In this document: piece by piece, positions 11,433 through 22,700 of the stretch
How positions within the stretch are numbered: the first letter of the stretch is position 1
How the letters are laid out: the number at the start of each line of letters is the position of its first letter
Position numbers and translations under genes: made by a program
Assembly (NCBI RefSeq): GCF_964340395.1
Contig: NC_135552.1
Span: forward strand, 5,825,994-5,889,993
Reading direction: 5' to 3'
Length of the DNA: 64,000 nt
Source of the DNA: Glandiceps talaboti
Lineage: Eukaryota; Hemichordata; Enteropneusta; Spengelidae
Notes under the pieces: model-generated
What the model was told of the DNA's origin: nothing
Database searches by the model: none
The model's input: only the letters and a program-made list of their open reading frames with translations

Positions 11433-14400
11433 GTACGTAGGAATTGTTCGACATTAGCCCCATCTATCTACACGTAGGTCGTCCTACCTGAGGCAGTCCC
11501 AAGTCCTACCTGAGGTAGGATAGATTTGTGTCTAGACACGTAGGAAGGTTACGGCGTAGATGACACGCGTTCCCTCCTGACTCCGTCCTGACAGTACATA
11601 GGACGATGTCAGGAGGGTTTCAGGAAACCTCTCAAAGGTGTCCTAAGTCAGGACAGTTTCAGGACGATTTGTTACCGATTGTTTTAATTACTGCACGGAA
11701 TAGCATTTATGAAAATCTAGCAATTGGAAATGTTACATATTGTGTATTGTTTCTCTTTGACAGCTTTTAGATATTATTGGTTTAAGTGGATGGAAATATT
11801 ATCGGAAGACTCCATTATCTGTGGGTGACGATGCCCCCGATATTGGGTTGATATCAGTGGACGACGGGAAAAAACATCTTATTTCTGAATTACACCAAGA
11901 CAAAAACAAACCTCTAGTAATCCTAGGCTCGTCGAAAAGCTGACCTTTCTTGTCGGTACGTACCACGATTGTTAGAGTCGGTTGGAGCCTGGAAGGTGGG
12001 TTTATACTTCCATGATTGGATCTATACCCCTCGTCTCCGTCCACTCTTTCGTCCTTCTCTTTTTTGTTTGCTTCAGGCTAGTTTGTGTTTCCAGTATAAA
12101 GCCGGTCCGCTACTAAGGCCAAATAAATAAAATGCGGTTCCAATTACACTCAATTCTAGAATAGTTGGGGTAGATATATTTATTTATTTTATTTTATTAT
12201 CATATTTGTCTCACCTAGTTCAGGTACTTATATTTTTTAATATGGGCCCTGTGTTATTGGTTTCTTCTCGTCAGATGTACGGTCATTACAGATTGGAAGA
12301 ACAGTTTTATATTGTCTTTTTAAGCTGATGTCAGTTTCCGCATCCACTATTTCTGGCGAGACTTCGGAATTTTCGCGATTTTATTATTTTTTTCTCAAAA
12401 AGGTTTGGGGTTGGCAGTGAAAAACTAGGTGGGGTCGGGTAACCGGAACCAAACAATTATTTTGTTTAGGCCTAAATGTGAGTGACTATTTTCAAATAGG
12501 TCATAATTATGTTAAATTGTACACAAATAACAAGATATTGGTGTTGGTAAAATATTTAAACTGTTGGGTAGCACTTTTCTCTCAGCTGTTTCCTTTTCTA
12601 ATCTCTTATTTTTTTTGTCTACTGGTAAACGATTTTAGAGTTAACACACAAATTAAACTAAAATTTAACCAAATTTTAACATAATCCACTTTTTTTTGTA
12701 GACCGTGGTAGTAAACGGTCGACTCGGTGACTTGTACAACAAGTTCAAAGGAGAAATAGAACTAGTTGTCGTATATCTACAAGAAGCCCATCCAAGTAAC
12801 GGCTTCAAGGTTGATCATCTCAGCAATATCGAACAACACACAAACTTGAAGGAGAAGACGGAAGCAGCGGAAGAACTGATTATGTTGTGTCCTCAGGAAG
12901 ATATCATTAGTACAAATGTAAAGGATGCAGACAAGGTTGGTATATAATGTTATAAGAACTGAGTTTGACATTGAAAGTTGACGAAATTATCTATATATCT
13001 ACATATTCTGTACTTTGTCATTTTTCTTCGTATATATGAAATAATTTTTATACATCTCGTTGACGAAGGAAATAATATTGAATGTTTACACGTCCATAGC
13101 CGTAGGTGGGAATCATAAAATATACCAGAGTTAGAGACTGTTGACACATTTAAGAAGTAATTGCAATTTTTACGTATTGAACCTTACATCAATCTACTAT
13201 ATACAGTATTGACTATGTTTAGTGAAAATATTCAGCTAATATTCTTGATATTCTTCTTCGTTCACCTACGGAGGCAGAAACTACCTCCATATTGTTCAGC
13301 CAAGAGGAATACCAGTAACCTAAGGGGACCTTGAATTGTTATGAATCGACCGACGAGTAGTGACAAAACGCTGAAAAAAGTCTGGAAAACTAACGGAAGT
13401 TTCAAATAAACTGTTAGTGTATTTCGAGCACAACAGAACCAATAAGTTTGACGCGAGTTGTGTCATCGAACAACCAACGTATAACTATTACATCCATATT
13501 TTGTGTTCGAACGTGTTGAACCAGGCCTGTGTGTGCAGTATAATGACATTTAGCCAACGCTAAAATATACAAACTAATATTTTATACAACGACAGTTTAA
13601 TAAGGAGTACATCAACTTTGGCTCGTTCAAATAATGTAAAAGTTCCTGCGCGGGGGGGGGGGGGGGGCAACTCCCACAGTCGACTATATACGGGGAGGAA
13701 AGAGGTGGTTTTGTGTGCTCATAAGGTATGAGAGAGGATAAGCTTATACTTTTCTATCACGGGAGATTTTGGAAAACCCTGCCAAACTGGACCGGTAGAG
13801 TTTTGACTATTCCTATCATTTTCAATTTGATTGAAACCATATCACTGTATTACTTGACACAGAGTTGCTCCCCCCGGGCTCCCCCCTTCCCTCGAAAAAA
13901 AATAAAGGCACATGCGCAATGATTTACGTTATTTTTTGATAGTATTTAAGGTACTGTGCATAGATAGGTCTGAGTAGCTCACTCTACAGCGATGTAAATT
14001 GTATACAGTGCAATATCCGTCCTCGGTCAAGCGCCCTCTTATCTGTCCTCGTCAGTACGTTAAGATACAACATACTCACATCGTTGCAATACTAGGCCTG
14101 CTGGGTAATTCGTTAATTATCATAATAGCATGCGTAGCCACAAGATATCACCCAGGCTTCAAGTATTCAGCACGTAAATTATGGAATGATTTGTCTTATA
14201 ATATACGAGGTATAGGGTTGAATAAGAGCTTGAAATCCAAAATAAAAATCTATCTTCATTTTTCTGTACAAGGTATCTATTAATTTTTGTCTGTGTGTAT
14301 CTACGTACACGTACAACGTCGATATTGTATTCTTGTTACTTTTGCTTTTGGACTACATGTACAGTGGGAATAAGTCTTCCGACTTTTACAGTGTCATCCA

Positions 14401-15146
14401 AGCACAGCATTTTGGTGTTTGTGGGCGATTTTATTGCATTCTTTACTAGATCTTCTAACTGTGCTGAATAAAACGAACCAAACAAACAAACACATCGCGC
14501 GTGAGGTATCCTAGGAAATACATACCACGATATATTTAAATTGACCCTTTCTGTTATTTTAATCGTTATAACATTTTCTCCTACGTTTTGACATTTCGTC
14601 CCATCCTCGTTCTAGACGTTAGTCTTTACATTCTAGAGATCTCCATGTGATTACCTCTTTATATTTCCATTTTAAGTAGACGAATACGAAACTGTTCTAA
14701 GTCTAAAAAGACCTGCTGTCTCTCTGGAATATAGTTTTTACCAAAAAGTGACCACAGATAAAGCAAAGGCATGAAGGTGTACACGGAAATAGAAGTTACC
14801 ATTGTACCTTTTAGAATGCAAAAAAAAAGATGTTTAGGGTCGGAGTTTAAACTAGGATCGGTCAGGTCATCGGAAACACATTTTATTTGGCTTAATTACC
14901 ATTTTTTTTCTTTAACCCATCTAGGTTCGATTCGTTGTTGATGATATGGATAACACATTCGCGGGTCACTACGATTCGTTTCCAGACAACAACTTCATCG
15001 TCAAAAATGGCAAATTAGTATTGATTGGGAACGATTACACAGACAGCACCGTCACTTCGATATCGTGGATGATCGACACAGTTGATGAATGGTTGACAAA
15101 ATATTTCACTGGAATCGAGGCCGACACCGGACGTTCTGGCGCCTAG
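11166..15146 (+). CDS. Iodothyronine deiodinase-family selenoprotein (four coding exons)
   Basis: Coding exons are 11166..11432, 11764..11955, 12702..12935 and 14925..15146, all joined in phase 0 with GT-AG introns. The predicted protein is 304 residues if the TGA at 11941-11943 is read as selenocysteine (residue 149). Exon 2 gives [15 protein letters not shown] and then [16 protein letters not shown], which lines up with the deiodinase active-site segment (PLVxxxGSxxUPPF). Exon 3 gives [16 protein letters not shown] and [17 protein letters not shown], matching the conserved EAHxSDGW and HxxLEDR-type segments. Exon 4 gives RFVVDDMDN and [14 protein letters not shown], the usual C-terminal thioredoxin-fold strands. 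Vertebrate enzymes are about 250-290 residues and carry an N-terminal membrane anchor. None is visible here, and the first 89 residues are charged, so a soluble protein is inferred. Whether the substrate is an iodothyronine is unknown. An acceptor-like tract ends two bases before the ATG, so a 5' UTR exon upstream is likely. Confidence 0.85.
11764..11955 (+). CDS. Deiodinase-like gene, exon 2 with in-frame TGA (residues 90-153)
   Basis: Acceptor TTTCTCTTTGACAG and donor TCG|GTACGTAC enclose 64 codons. Codon 60 is TGA (11941-11943), preceded by GSSKS and followed by PFLS, exactly where deiodinases place selenocysteine. Coding similarity continues to the donor after the TGA. Confidence 0.85.
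11941..11943 (+). other. Candidate selenocysteine codon (TGA)
   Basis: In-frame TGA at residue 149, at the family's catalytic position. The downstream PFLS, two further phase-0 exons with family motifs and a SECIS-like structure in the 3' UTR argue for recoding rather than termination. Confidence 0.82.
12702..12935 (+). CDS. Deiodinase-like gene, coding exon 3 (residues 154-231)
   Basis: Acceptor TTTTTTTTGTAG. The donor is taken as AAG|GTTGGT to keep phase 0; a GTATAT four bases on would break the frame. EAH lies near residues 181-183 and IEQH near 196-199, both matching conserved deiodinase segments. Confidence 0.83.
13245..13520. repeat. Dispersed repeat (copy 1 of 3) in deiodinase intron 3
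   Basis: Shares TTCTTCTTCGTT, CTCAGCCAA-type, AGTGACCTAAGG and GAGTAGTGACAAAAC phrases with 16085-16400 and 16440-16700. The copies end in a TTTTGTTTGAACG/TTGTGTTCGAACG phrase. Non-coding; class unknown. Confidence 0.6.
14050..14480 (+). pseudogene. 3' tail of a non-LTR retrotransposon reverse transcriptase
   Basis: Open frame to 14283 encodes [20 protein letters not shown] then KSKIKIYLH, the C-terminal segment typical of CR1/L2/Jockey-type RT proteins. It is followed by a 3' UTR ending GCTGAATAAAACGAACCAAA. Just upstream in the same frame is [20 protein letters not shown], which looks like the first transmembrane helix of a rhodopsin-type receptor. The fragment is 5'-truncated and lies within deiodinase intron 3. 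Confidence 0.6.
14925..15146 (+). CDS. Deiodinase-like gene, coding exon 4 (residues 232-304) and stop
   Basis: Acceptor TTTAACCCATCTAG; 73 codons and TAG stop. [18 protein letters not shown] and a final amphipathic helix ([13 protein letters not shown]) match the last strands and helix of the deiodinase thioredoxin fold. A short Gly/Ser/Asp tail follows. Confidence 0.83.
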   Translation, partial: VRFVVDDMDNTFAGHYDSFPDNNFIVKNGKLVLIGNDYTDSTVTSISWMIDTVDEWLTKYFTGIEADTGRSGA

Positions 15147-15160
15147 ATTGAAGTCTGTAT

Positions 15161-15215
15161 CCGGAAGTTTCATTTCCCGCCAATATATGTGACCAGATTT
15201 CGGCGGGAAATCCGG
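15161..15215 (+). promoter_or_regulatory. GC-rich stem-loop just after the deiodinase-like stop codon
   Basis: ATTTCCCGCC (15172-15181) pairs perfectly with GGCGGGAAAT (15202-15211). An outer CCGG/CCGG pair (15161-15164 and 15212-15215) is separated by a seven-base bulge. It lies 15 bases past the stop. It lacks the ATGA/GA quartet, so it is not the SECIS. Role unknown. Confidence 0.5.
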
Positions 15216-15738
15216 TCAATTTCGATTCTGATTCATAGTTTGCTTGAGACTCTGACAGTGTATACATTTAGAATGATTAATTCATTGGAACTAAAGAGAC
15301 ATGATGATAATTTAAAAAAAAATCAATCCATGGGAGACATTCATTTTATGATAATAATAATAATAATATTTATTTTTATATACCGTAAATCCATAAAATG
15401 CTCTAAACGGTTCACAAAGCTAAAAATCGAAAAAACACTTTACACTAAACAACACTTGATACATCTTAAAAGACAATTAATGATGAATCTTTGTCGTCAT
15501 AATCTTAAGGTAAAATGCGCTTTGTAGATAAATTTCACTGAAAATCAAAGTTCTCAAACTTTCCCATGTGACAGTTTGTTATCAATTTGAAATAATACAA
15601 TATATTTAGGAGTCCATCGTCCTGTTTTCAAGAAAAAATTAACAATTTTTGTTTTATTTTGCCATAGAGTTAAGGCACATTTCACGTTAAATATAGTGTA
15701 ACCGTTTACTAAGCTTAATGTTGTGTTCTCTTCGTCGA

Positions 15739-15813
15739 AAGTTATGTATTATGACGTCATGTTGGGAGAGTCTATTAATTAGAAACAACATGACTGAGAC
15801 ACAGACATAACTT
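15739..15813 (+). promoter_or_regulatory. Candidate SECIS element in the 3' UTR
   Basis: Helix I is AAGTTATGT (15739-15747) with ACATAACTT (15805-15813), nine perfect pairs. The internal loops are ATTA and ACACAG. The quartet strands are TGAC (15752-15755, within ATGAC) and TGAG (15795-15798), giving the tandem G.A pairs of a SECIS core. Helix II is GTCATGTTG (15756-15764) with CAACATGAC (15786-15794), nine perfect pairs. The 21-base apical region can form a TCTA/TAGA mini-helix as in form 2 SECIS. The usual unpaired AA on the 5' side of the apical loop is not seen (GGAGAG there; AA only on the 3' side), which lowers certainty. It lies about 590 bases after the stop and 50 before a poly(A) signal. 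Confidence 0.75.
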
Positions 15814-15863
15814 CTTCGAACACCAATATTAAGTTTCGTAAGGGGTTATTATAGTCAGCGAGG

Positions 15864-15869
15864 AATAAA
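15864..15869 (+). terminator. Poly(A) signal AATAAA of the deiodinase-like gene
   Basis: The first canonical AATAAA after the SECIS-like structure, giving a 3' UTR of roughly 740 bases. An AATAAT-rich stretch near 15350 is not canonical. Confidence 0.6.
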
Positions 15870-16084
15870 CCAATATAAAAGCATATACATGTATTTGACT
15901 TGTGATCAGTCAGTTTTTGTCTGAAATAATTTCTTAAAGTTGTTTTCCGATGTAACTTATTTTAGAGGTATCTATCCTTAATTTTTCTGAAATTGAAAAG
16001 TAACTTTGTATAGGTATTTGCCTATTAATCATTATTAAAAAATGTAAGTCAACAAGTGTTTCGTAATTCACTTTCACCTTCTAA

Positions 16085-16700
16085 CATGGGTATGTTACTC
16101 TATTCTTCTTCGTTTCTGGAGCCCCCAATATGTTCTTTGCTCAGCCAATTGCAAGGAAAACACGAGTGACCTAAGGTACCTTGTCACTACTTGTCGAAAG
16201 ACGAGTGGTGATAAAACACTTACGTCACGAGTGTATTCCGGTTGAATGAACAAAATATTGAAAAACAATATAATAAGAATTATACCTCCTCAATCATAAT
16301 TTATGGAAAAAAATGACAGAACCAATGACGTAGGCGAAGGCTTTCGTGACGTAGAACGACCAGGATATACAATCCACTTTTGTTTGAACGCATTAAACCC
16401 GGCTTGCGTGTGGTATAATTACATATTATTCTCCAATATTTTTCTTCTTTCAGCTGAGGAAAATATAAGTGACTAGCTAAGTGGGCCTTGTCGCTACGAG
16501 TCGTGAGTCGAATAGTGACAAACCCTTTCGGCTGAATGAAGAAAACTGTTATGGAATAATATACTTATACCTCCTCATGCATATAATTGATGAAAAGTTG
16601 AGAAAAGTAATGGCGATTTGGAACGCTTTGAGCACCGCAAAATCAGTGACGTAGGCACGGGTTATCGTGACGTAGAACGACCAGGATATATAAACCATGT
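16085..16700. repeat. Dispersed repeat, copies 2 and 3 in tandem
   Basis: Copy 2 is about 16085-16400 and copy 3 about 16440-16700. Both contain TTCTTC, a GAGTGGTGATAAAAC-like phrase, GGnTGAATGAA, TATACCTCCTC, and GTGACGTAGAACGACCAGGA before a T-rich end. They resemble 13245-13520. No coding frame. Confidence 0.65.
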
Positions 16701-17118
16701 CGTCCGTTCAAAGATAAGAACTTGGCTTGCATGTGAATCTTTAAACCAATTGCATAAGTAAACCAGGATGAGAGTGTAATGATGATAAATGCGTCCATTG
16801 ACATGTCCGAGTTTGTTCCTAAGAAAGCATCGTCTAACAATGATTGACACACCATAAATCAAGATGTAAATTCGTTTACTTATGTTGTGTACGCTTCAGT
16901 AAACTTTTTTTAATTTCTTTATTCAAAAAAAACCAAACAATCATATAAGCCAGTTGTGTCTGTCCTGTTGGCGTTATAGTTGATTATTTCATTTCCAGGA
17001 AAGTTATTTTAATTTGTAACTGCTGACAGACACAGTTTTTTTTAGGATAGTATCTAGAGCTGTCGACATTTTTCATTCTTTATCATAACTTGAAAATGGC
17101 ATTTCCTGTAATAAACAA

Positions 17119-17284
<166 letters not shown>

Positions 17285-17699
17285 AATCCTGGGAATATCT
17301 AACTGAAGTCGGTCTTGTTAGGAATGTATGCCGCCATTGTGACAAACTCTACACTCAACTGTAGACTACGTACGTCTTACTGAAGAGTCTATATGGTACG
17401 CTGCCACCAGTTCAAAATCTAACGGCTACCACATGCACATCTCACCACTAAAGTAACATATCAGTGAAATGCAGTCAATTAACTGCCAGTATAGTTGTGG
17501 TGTGAGGAGAGGAGCGGGTCTCACAGTAGTAAACGGGGAACAGCATGGCAAGATATTGAGGATAATGAGGCCAAGTGGCCGAGATGTCTGAGGTTGTCAG
17601 TTGTGTGTTAGCCTAGTGCTCATCTAGTCTTTAGGAGTTCTGAACTTAGGCTGAGCCAATTACATCCAAACACAGGAATTTATTTAACACAAACACAAA

Positions 17700-17860
17700 C
17701 TCACTGTGGTGTTAAAAGTGGAAAAAACGCAGACGCCTTTAAAACTATCAATGTTGTAGGATCTTTAATTACTACAGAAAAAATCCCTGTCTCTACTGGC
17801 ATTTAAACCCGGGAATGACTAATAATCTTGAGCTCTAACAACTACGCTACAGTGAGGTCG
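17700..17860 (-). mobile_element. tRNA-derived SINE remnant
   Basis: On the minus strand the segment reads CTGTAGCGTAGTTGTTAGAG, an A-box-like tRNA start. About 20 bases on comes CCCGGGTTTAAATGCC, which resembles a B box, then a non-tRNA tail. A second tRNA-like A box (AGTGGCCGAGATGTCTGAGG) sits on the plus strand at 17573-17592. Neither folds as a clean tRNA, so these are treated as SINE-type remnants. Confidence 0.45.
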
Positions 17861-18165
17861 TTTTTCATTGAAATATTTGAACAGGGGAGGGTCATATTTT
17901 GGAGAAAAGTGGAAGTGGGGGAGGGTCACATTTAGCTCAATGGCGGATAACATTTTAAGCCACTTCCCTTCCCACCTTGTAATTACCGAAGGCTCCCTTA
18001 ATAATATCCTTGATACAGTGAGCTAAAAGATGTAACGCCTTTATACCGTTGATGGCGCCATAAGTATTTGGTGGCGTCATTAAGTGGTGTGTTAATTGGT
18101 CCATTTGCAATTGCAAGCAACACAACTATGTTTAAATCCTATAATCTATCCTATTTCAGTCATAG

Positions 18166-18183
18166 GATAGTGTAGTACCTCAT

Positions 18184-18262
<79 letters not shown>

Positions 18263-18281
18263 CATACATATGTATGTATAT

Positions 18282-18371
<90 letters not shown>

Positions 18372-18390
18372 AGGTACTACACTATCTTCG
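18166..18390. repeat. Long inverted repeat around compound CA/TA/GT microsatellites
   Basis: Left arm GATAGTGTAGTACCTCATAC (18166 on) followed by (CA)n is the reverse complement of the right arm GTATGAGGTACTACACTATC (near 18366-18385) preceded by (GT)n. A TA-rich centre separates them. The whole region can fold into one hairpin of over 100 pairs. Confidence 0.85.
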
Positions 18391-18399
18391 GCCGTATTT

Positions 18400-19720
18400 G
18401 GGATTCATCATCAAGTCATGACATTTTACAATGTTCGCGAGGTGTAAATGAAAAATGTGATGAAGGTCTTTGTATTTCATTCATTTCAGTCATCACAGTG
18501 AGTTCTCCTTGGCAAGTTGATGCGTATATCATGTTCTATGCAAAGAGCGCGCAAGGAACGATTTTGGGCGTTCGTATAGACGTATCCACAACAACAAGTG
18601 AAAAAACTGATGTCAAAATCACCGATTTCGTGCACGTTTTCGGTCAGTATTTCCGTCTTAAATCCACTTTGCTCCCCCCCCCCAAAAAATACTGCGACTC
18701 AAGTGATCAGTAAATGTGCTATCATTAGATAAACATTCGAAGAGGGGTGCACCTCGAAGTTTGCGAATTGAGGAAGTTACAAACATTGATGGTTTATCAT
18801 CCCAGCATGGTATTTTTTTTCTGAGTTCAGGTTTTAACAAGACAAATTCGTAGCCGTATGATTCTTTTATGTATAAGACAACCGTTACAATGATACATTA
18901 TCTTTGTGACTACGTATTCAGTTTCTCAGAACAAATGACAGAAGATGTGGAAATTAGTAAAATCCCGTGAACAGCTCTGAGGGCTTGGGATAACAGCAAG
19001 TTGAATTTTGCACGTACAAACCACCCATACTGTGCACAATGAGGACACTGGGACGCACAAACGTGTGTTCTCACTATATTCAGCCCCTCCCCATCACCTA
19101 TTTTTGTATAACATGCATATATTAAATTAGGAAATTATATATTATATTATTATAAATTATAAATATACACAAGGATACACACACTTATGTTTAATTAGTA
19201 TTATTACTGATTAATTAACATTAACATTAATTAACATTAGCAGATTATCTTGATATATTGGTACTGAATTCATTTATATTACTTTCAATGAATTCTGTGA
19301 GGAAGATGTGAACTGGATGTCACACTTTTAGATTCTTCTTTACAAAGGTTGTCAAGTTACACGATATATCACTTAAATGGTTAATTATCCAAATGACTCA
19401 TCAGAAATAAATATTTCATCATCATTCTATATCGGGCATGTGCACTTTGTTATCATAAATGAATGTACCATATTATAGTAACACAAAGTTTGCATTCTTA
19501 TCGGAAAAAGACATTCAAATTAATCATTACTATTGATAGCGTGTAACATGTGTAACAAGTTGCATCAGATGATGTTGGTTTTTTTTCCGATATCGTGTTC
19601 ACCGACAGGCAGGCAGTCAGACAGACTGACAGACTTTGTAACATCACATTGCCTTACAAAATGTATAAAGGCAGTATCATAAATGATATCTGCATGTCAT
19701 TCACATTTGCTACATACAGT
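18400..19720. other. No gene recognised
   Basis: AT-rich spacer between the deiodinase-like gene and the 3' end of GNAT unit 2. Short frames only. No AATAAA for unit 2 was picked out on the minus strand. Confidence 0.4.
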
Positions 19721-19729
19721 AGGGAATAC

Positions 19730-22700
19730 TTATACAGGCGCTATTCCACCACTACAAGCAGAGAACACCTTTCCTATCTGCAATGGTATTGTCTGTTTTG
19801 TGTACTGGCGAACAAAGGTATGTTTCTCCACTAAGTTGTAAGATTTACCCATCTCTAGTGCTGTTGTATTAGGAGAGGGAATTTCCAGAGAAATAGTCGC
19901 GCCATCTGATAGCATTTTAAGTACGTGGTCTATCAAAGATTTGGCAACAATGGAGGAATCAGCATACAAAGGCATTATTTTAAATTGTTTATATATTGGC
20001 CACACTACGATACATCCTAATATAATGGGACTTCCCTTTTCAGTACATTTTACAGCAACGAAGGTGTAAACATTGTCACCAAAACACCAATATTTAAGAA
20101 AATGTGGTCTAGCAAAGCTACAAACTTGTTCATCATATTTGACAAGGCTGTCGAATGGGATAGCATTTACTGGTAAGATATCAAACTCTTCGGCCGTACA
20201 TTTTGTTTTCAAAATTGAGTGGTCAACATTTCCTTCCATTACTTTAACCTCTGAATCAATATGTATGTAATCAAACTTGTTTGAGTATCTACTTGCTAAT
20301 AGTCTACTTCCAGCAACGAGACATAGGTTTCTCTCGTCAGAGCATGAGGAATATTTCTTAAACATCGTCGTTTGTAGCCCCTTCTTCCGATGTCCTTCTT
20401 TGGTAATTGATAATCCAATATGGGCCAGATTCTCTGTAATGTTGTTTACCAGAATGGTACCTATGTAAATAATCATATAATAAGTATTCTCAAAAATGTT
20501 CTTCAGTAGCCGTCAAAATGCACAATTTGCTGAAGTAACTTTCGATACGCCGAGTTGAAACTTAGCTGAAAACTGGCAAACCAATTTACCTGTGTTTCCT
20601 CGTGATTACGCGTATCTATTTTTGTAAACCAACCTTGTTTACAAAAATGAATGCTTTAAGTGAGTGCAATACATTTATTACACGTGTATTTGTGCAATTA
20701 TGCAATCACAAATGTAGACTTGAGTTAAGTCTTTTCATTTTCTTTTCACATAGAAAACATAGAGTAATGCCCATTTATCGTTCAAATATCAACTTTCAAC
20801 TTACCAATGATTTCATTACCTTTCTCAGCAACAAAGATACCATTTCGAGAACTCTGACGCACTGTATCGACCAGGCTCTCTGTAAAGTTCCAACCAACGG
20901 CTATCGTTAAATCACTGACGCTCTTCATGTCATCTTTGGTAGCACGTCGAAATTTGATTTCTGTGCTGAAATAGAAAATATTAGGTAAAATTAATGCTAA
21001 TCTTCTTATTGTACTATAGTTATGGTAACTCCTGCAGAAATGTAAGTAGGACTTAATATTAAGTTTAATACCATAATCGTAGTTTAGAAACACAAGTACA
21101 TTTATAAATCACTATTTTGCAAATGAATTATTAATATGCATAAATGTTAAAAAGACCGAGAAATGATGCAGTAGCATTTATGAAGACATTACTTACCCTA
21201 ATCACTTAATTAAATGACCTTCTTTGACATCTTTAGAACAATTAATAGGGTGGATTAATAAAGGTAGTTACATTGGATACACACGTCTGTAAAGCTGTAA
21301 CCTCCCATAACCTTGCTATACATCTTCCACATGGTAACGACAAGAATTGATTAGAATATGGCAAACACTAAATGGATATTAATTACCCATTTGCATAATT
21401 GAGGGTTTTAGTAACTAGGCTATATCTTAAGTATGAACACTTGAAATTCAAAATAACTTGATACATACGTTAAAACATAAGAAATGTCCATAACCCTTGT
21501 TGATTTAATTAAGGCGTTAATGCTTAATTTGCATTATTAAGGATTTTCAGTAATTAAGCTATGCTAAAGAATGTACTCTTCAAATTACTCAGCATTGGGG
21601 ACACACATCAACCATAACAAAGCACATATACCATATACATACCATACATCGTCACATTATGATACAGAAATTAATGAAGCTTGATATACCCTCTGCAATC
21701 ATTCACTAGGTAAGGTTTCATATGATGTCTCACTGTAAAACACATTTTACACAGAAAGTTGGTAAAATATTTTACTTTTATATTATAGTTACCATTTTAC
21801 AAAAAATCTACTGTTATGAAAATTACACAAAATCTCAGAAAAATAATGACTGGGAAATGCACACACACACACAAAAAGAAAGGATATTTGAGGTTGGCTA
21901 TAAATAATTCCACTGTCTTACAGCTTTAATCCTGGAAAATTTTAATGATGAATGATACAAACTAGGGATCTGAAATCATATAAAATCAATTTGAATTTCA
22001 ATTTTCTAATAAAGTTACCAAAAACACCATCCATAATTGTCAACAAAATTCCAATTGTAGTAGACATAACATCGTCTGATATTTTGATTTAATAGTCTAT
22101 GGACCTCCTTGCAGGTGGTGCACATATTTGTTAGTCCTGCTTGCATACGGAACAAGTCGCCCCTTCGGTGAGTCGTGTTAGTAATATAGACCCGTGCCCG
22201 TCTGCAAACAGAACTACTAGTAACATTTCGTATGCAAGCTGGACTAAATTTAGTCGAGTGTTCAAAGCTCAATGTGACATGGCAAGATACATCATGCAAA
22301 TCGGAATTATAGACCTACTAATCTCAGGAAAAATAAATATTTCGCTAACCATAACTGAAAAGGGCTTGTCTGGAAATTTTTCAGTCTCAATGACAGAAAT
22401 GCAGAGCGCTAGCGTCTTCCAAGCAAAAGGTACTGGGTCATCTACCGTCTCCTGAATAACTGTCCCTCGCCTTTGAGCTGCTAGATAAACCATTATTAGG
22501 TAGAAGACATCGCACAATACTATAATTAACTTTTTATTATTCGTTTTTGAAAATTCACTATGTTTGACAACCCAGCCGTCCCACAATCGCAATTAGTACA
22601 ATAACATACATTTACTTACAGTTATACATTTTATTTGTCTCATTTCTCACTTAGGGGCCAGCATATAATACTAGTTCATGATACAATTTACCGAGTGACA

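Noticed and set aside
11941-11943. Reading the TGA as an ordinary stop of a truncated deiodinase
   Set aside because: Family motifs continue past it through two more phase-0 exons, and a SECIS-like structure follows.
15161-15215. Taking the first stem-loop after the stop as the SECIS
   Set aside because: It lacks the ATGA/GA quartet and a second helix. The structure at 15739-15813 fits far better.
22015-22592. Overlapping frames of about 100 codons on both strands
   Set aside because: No motifs and no consistent splice sites; mutually overlapping shadows in an intron.
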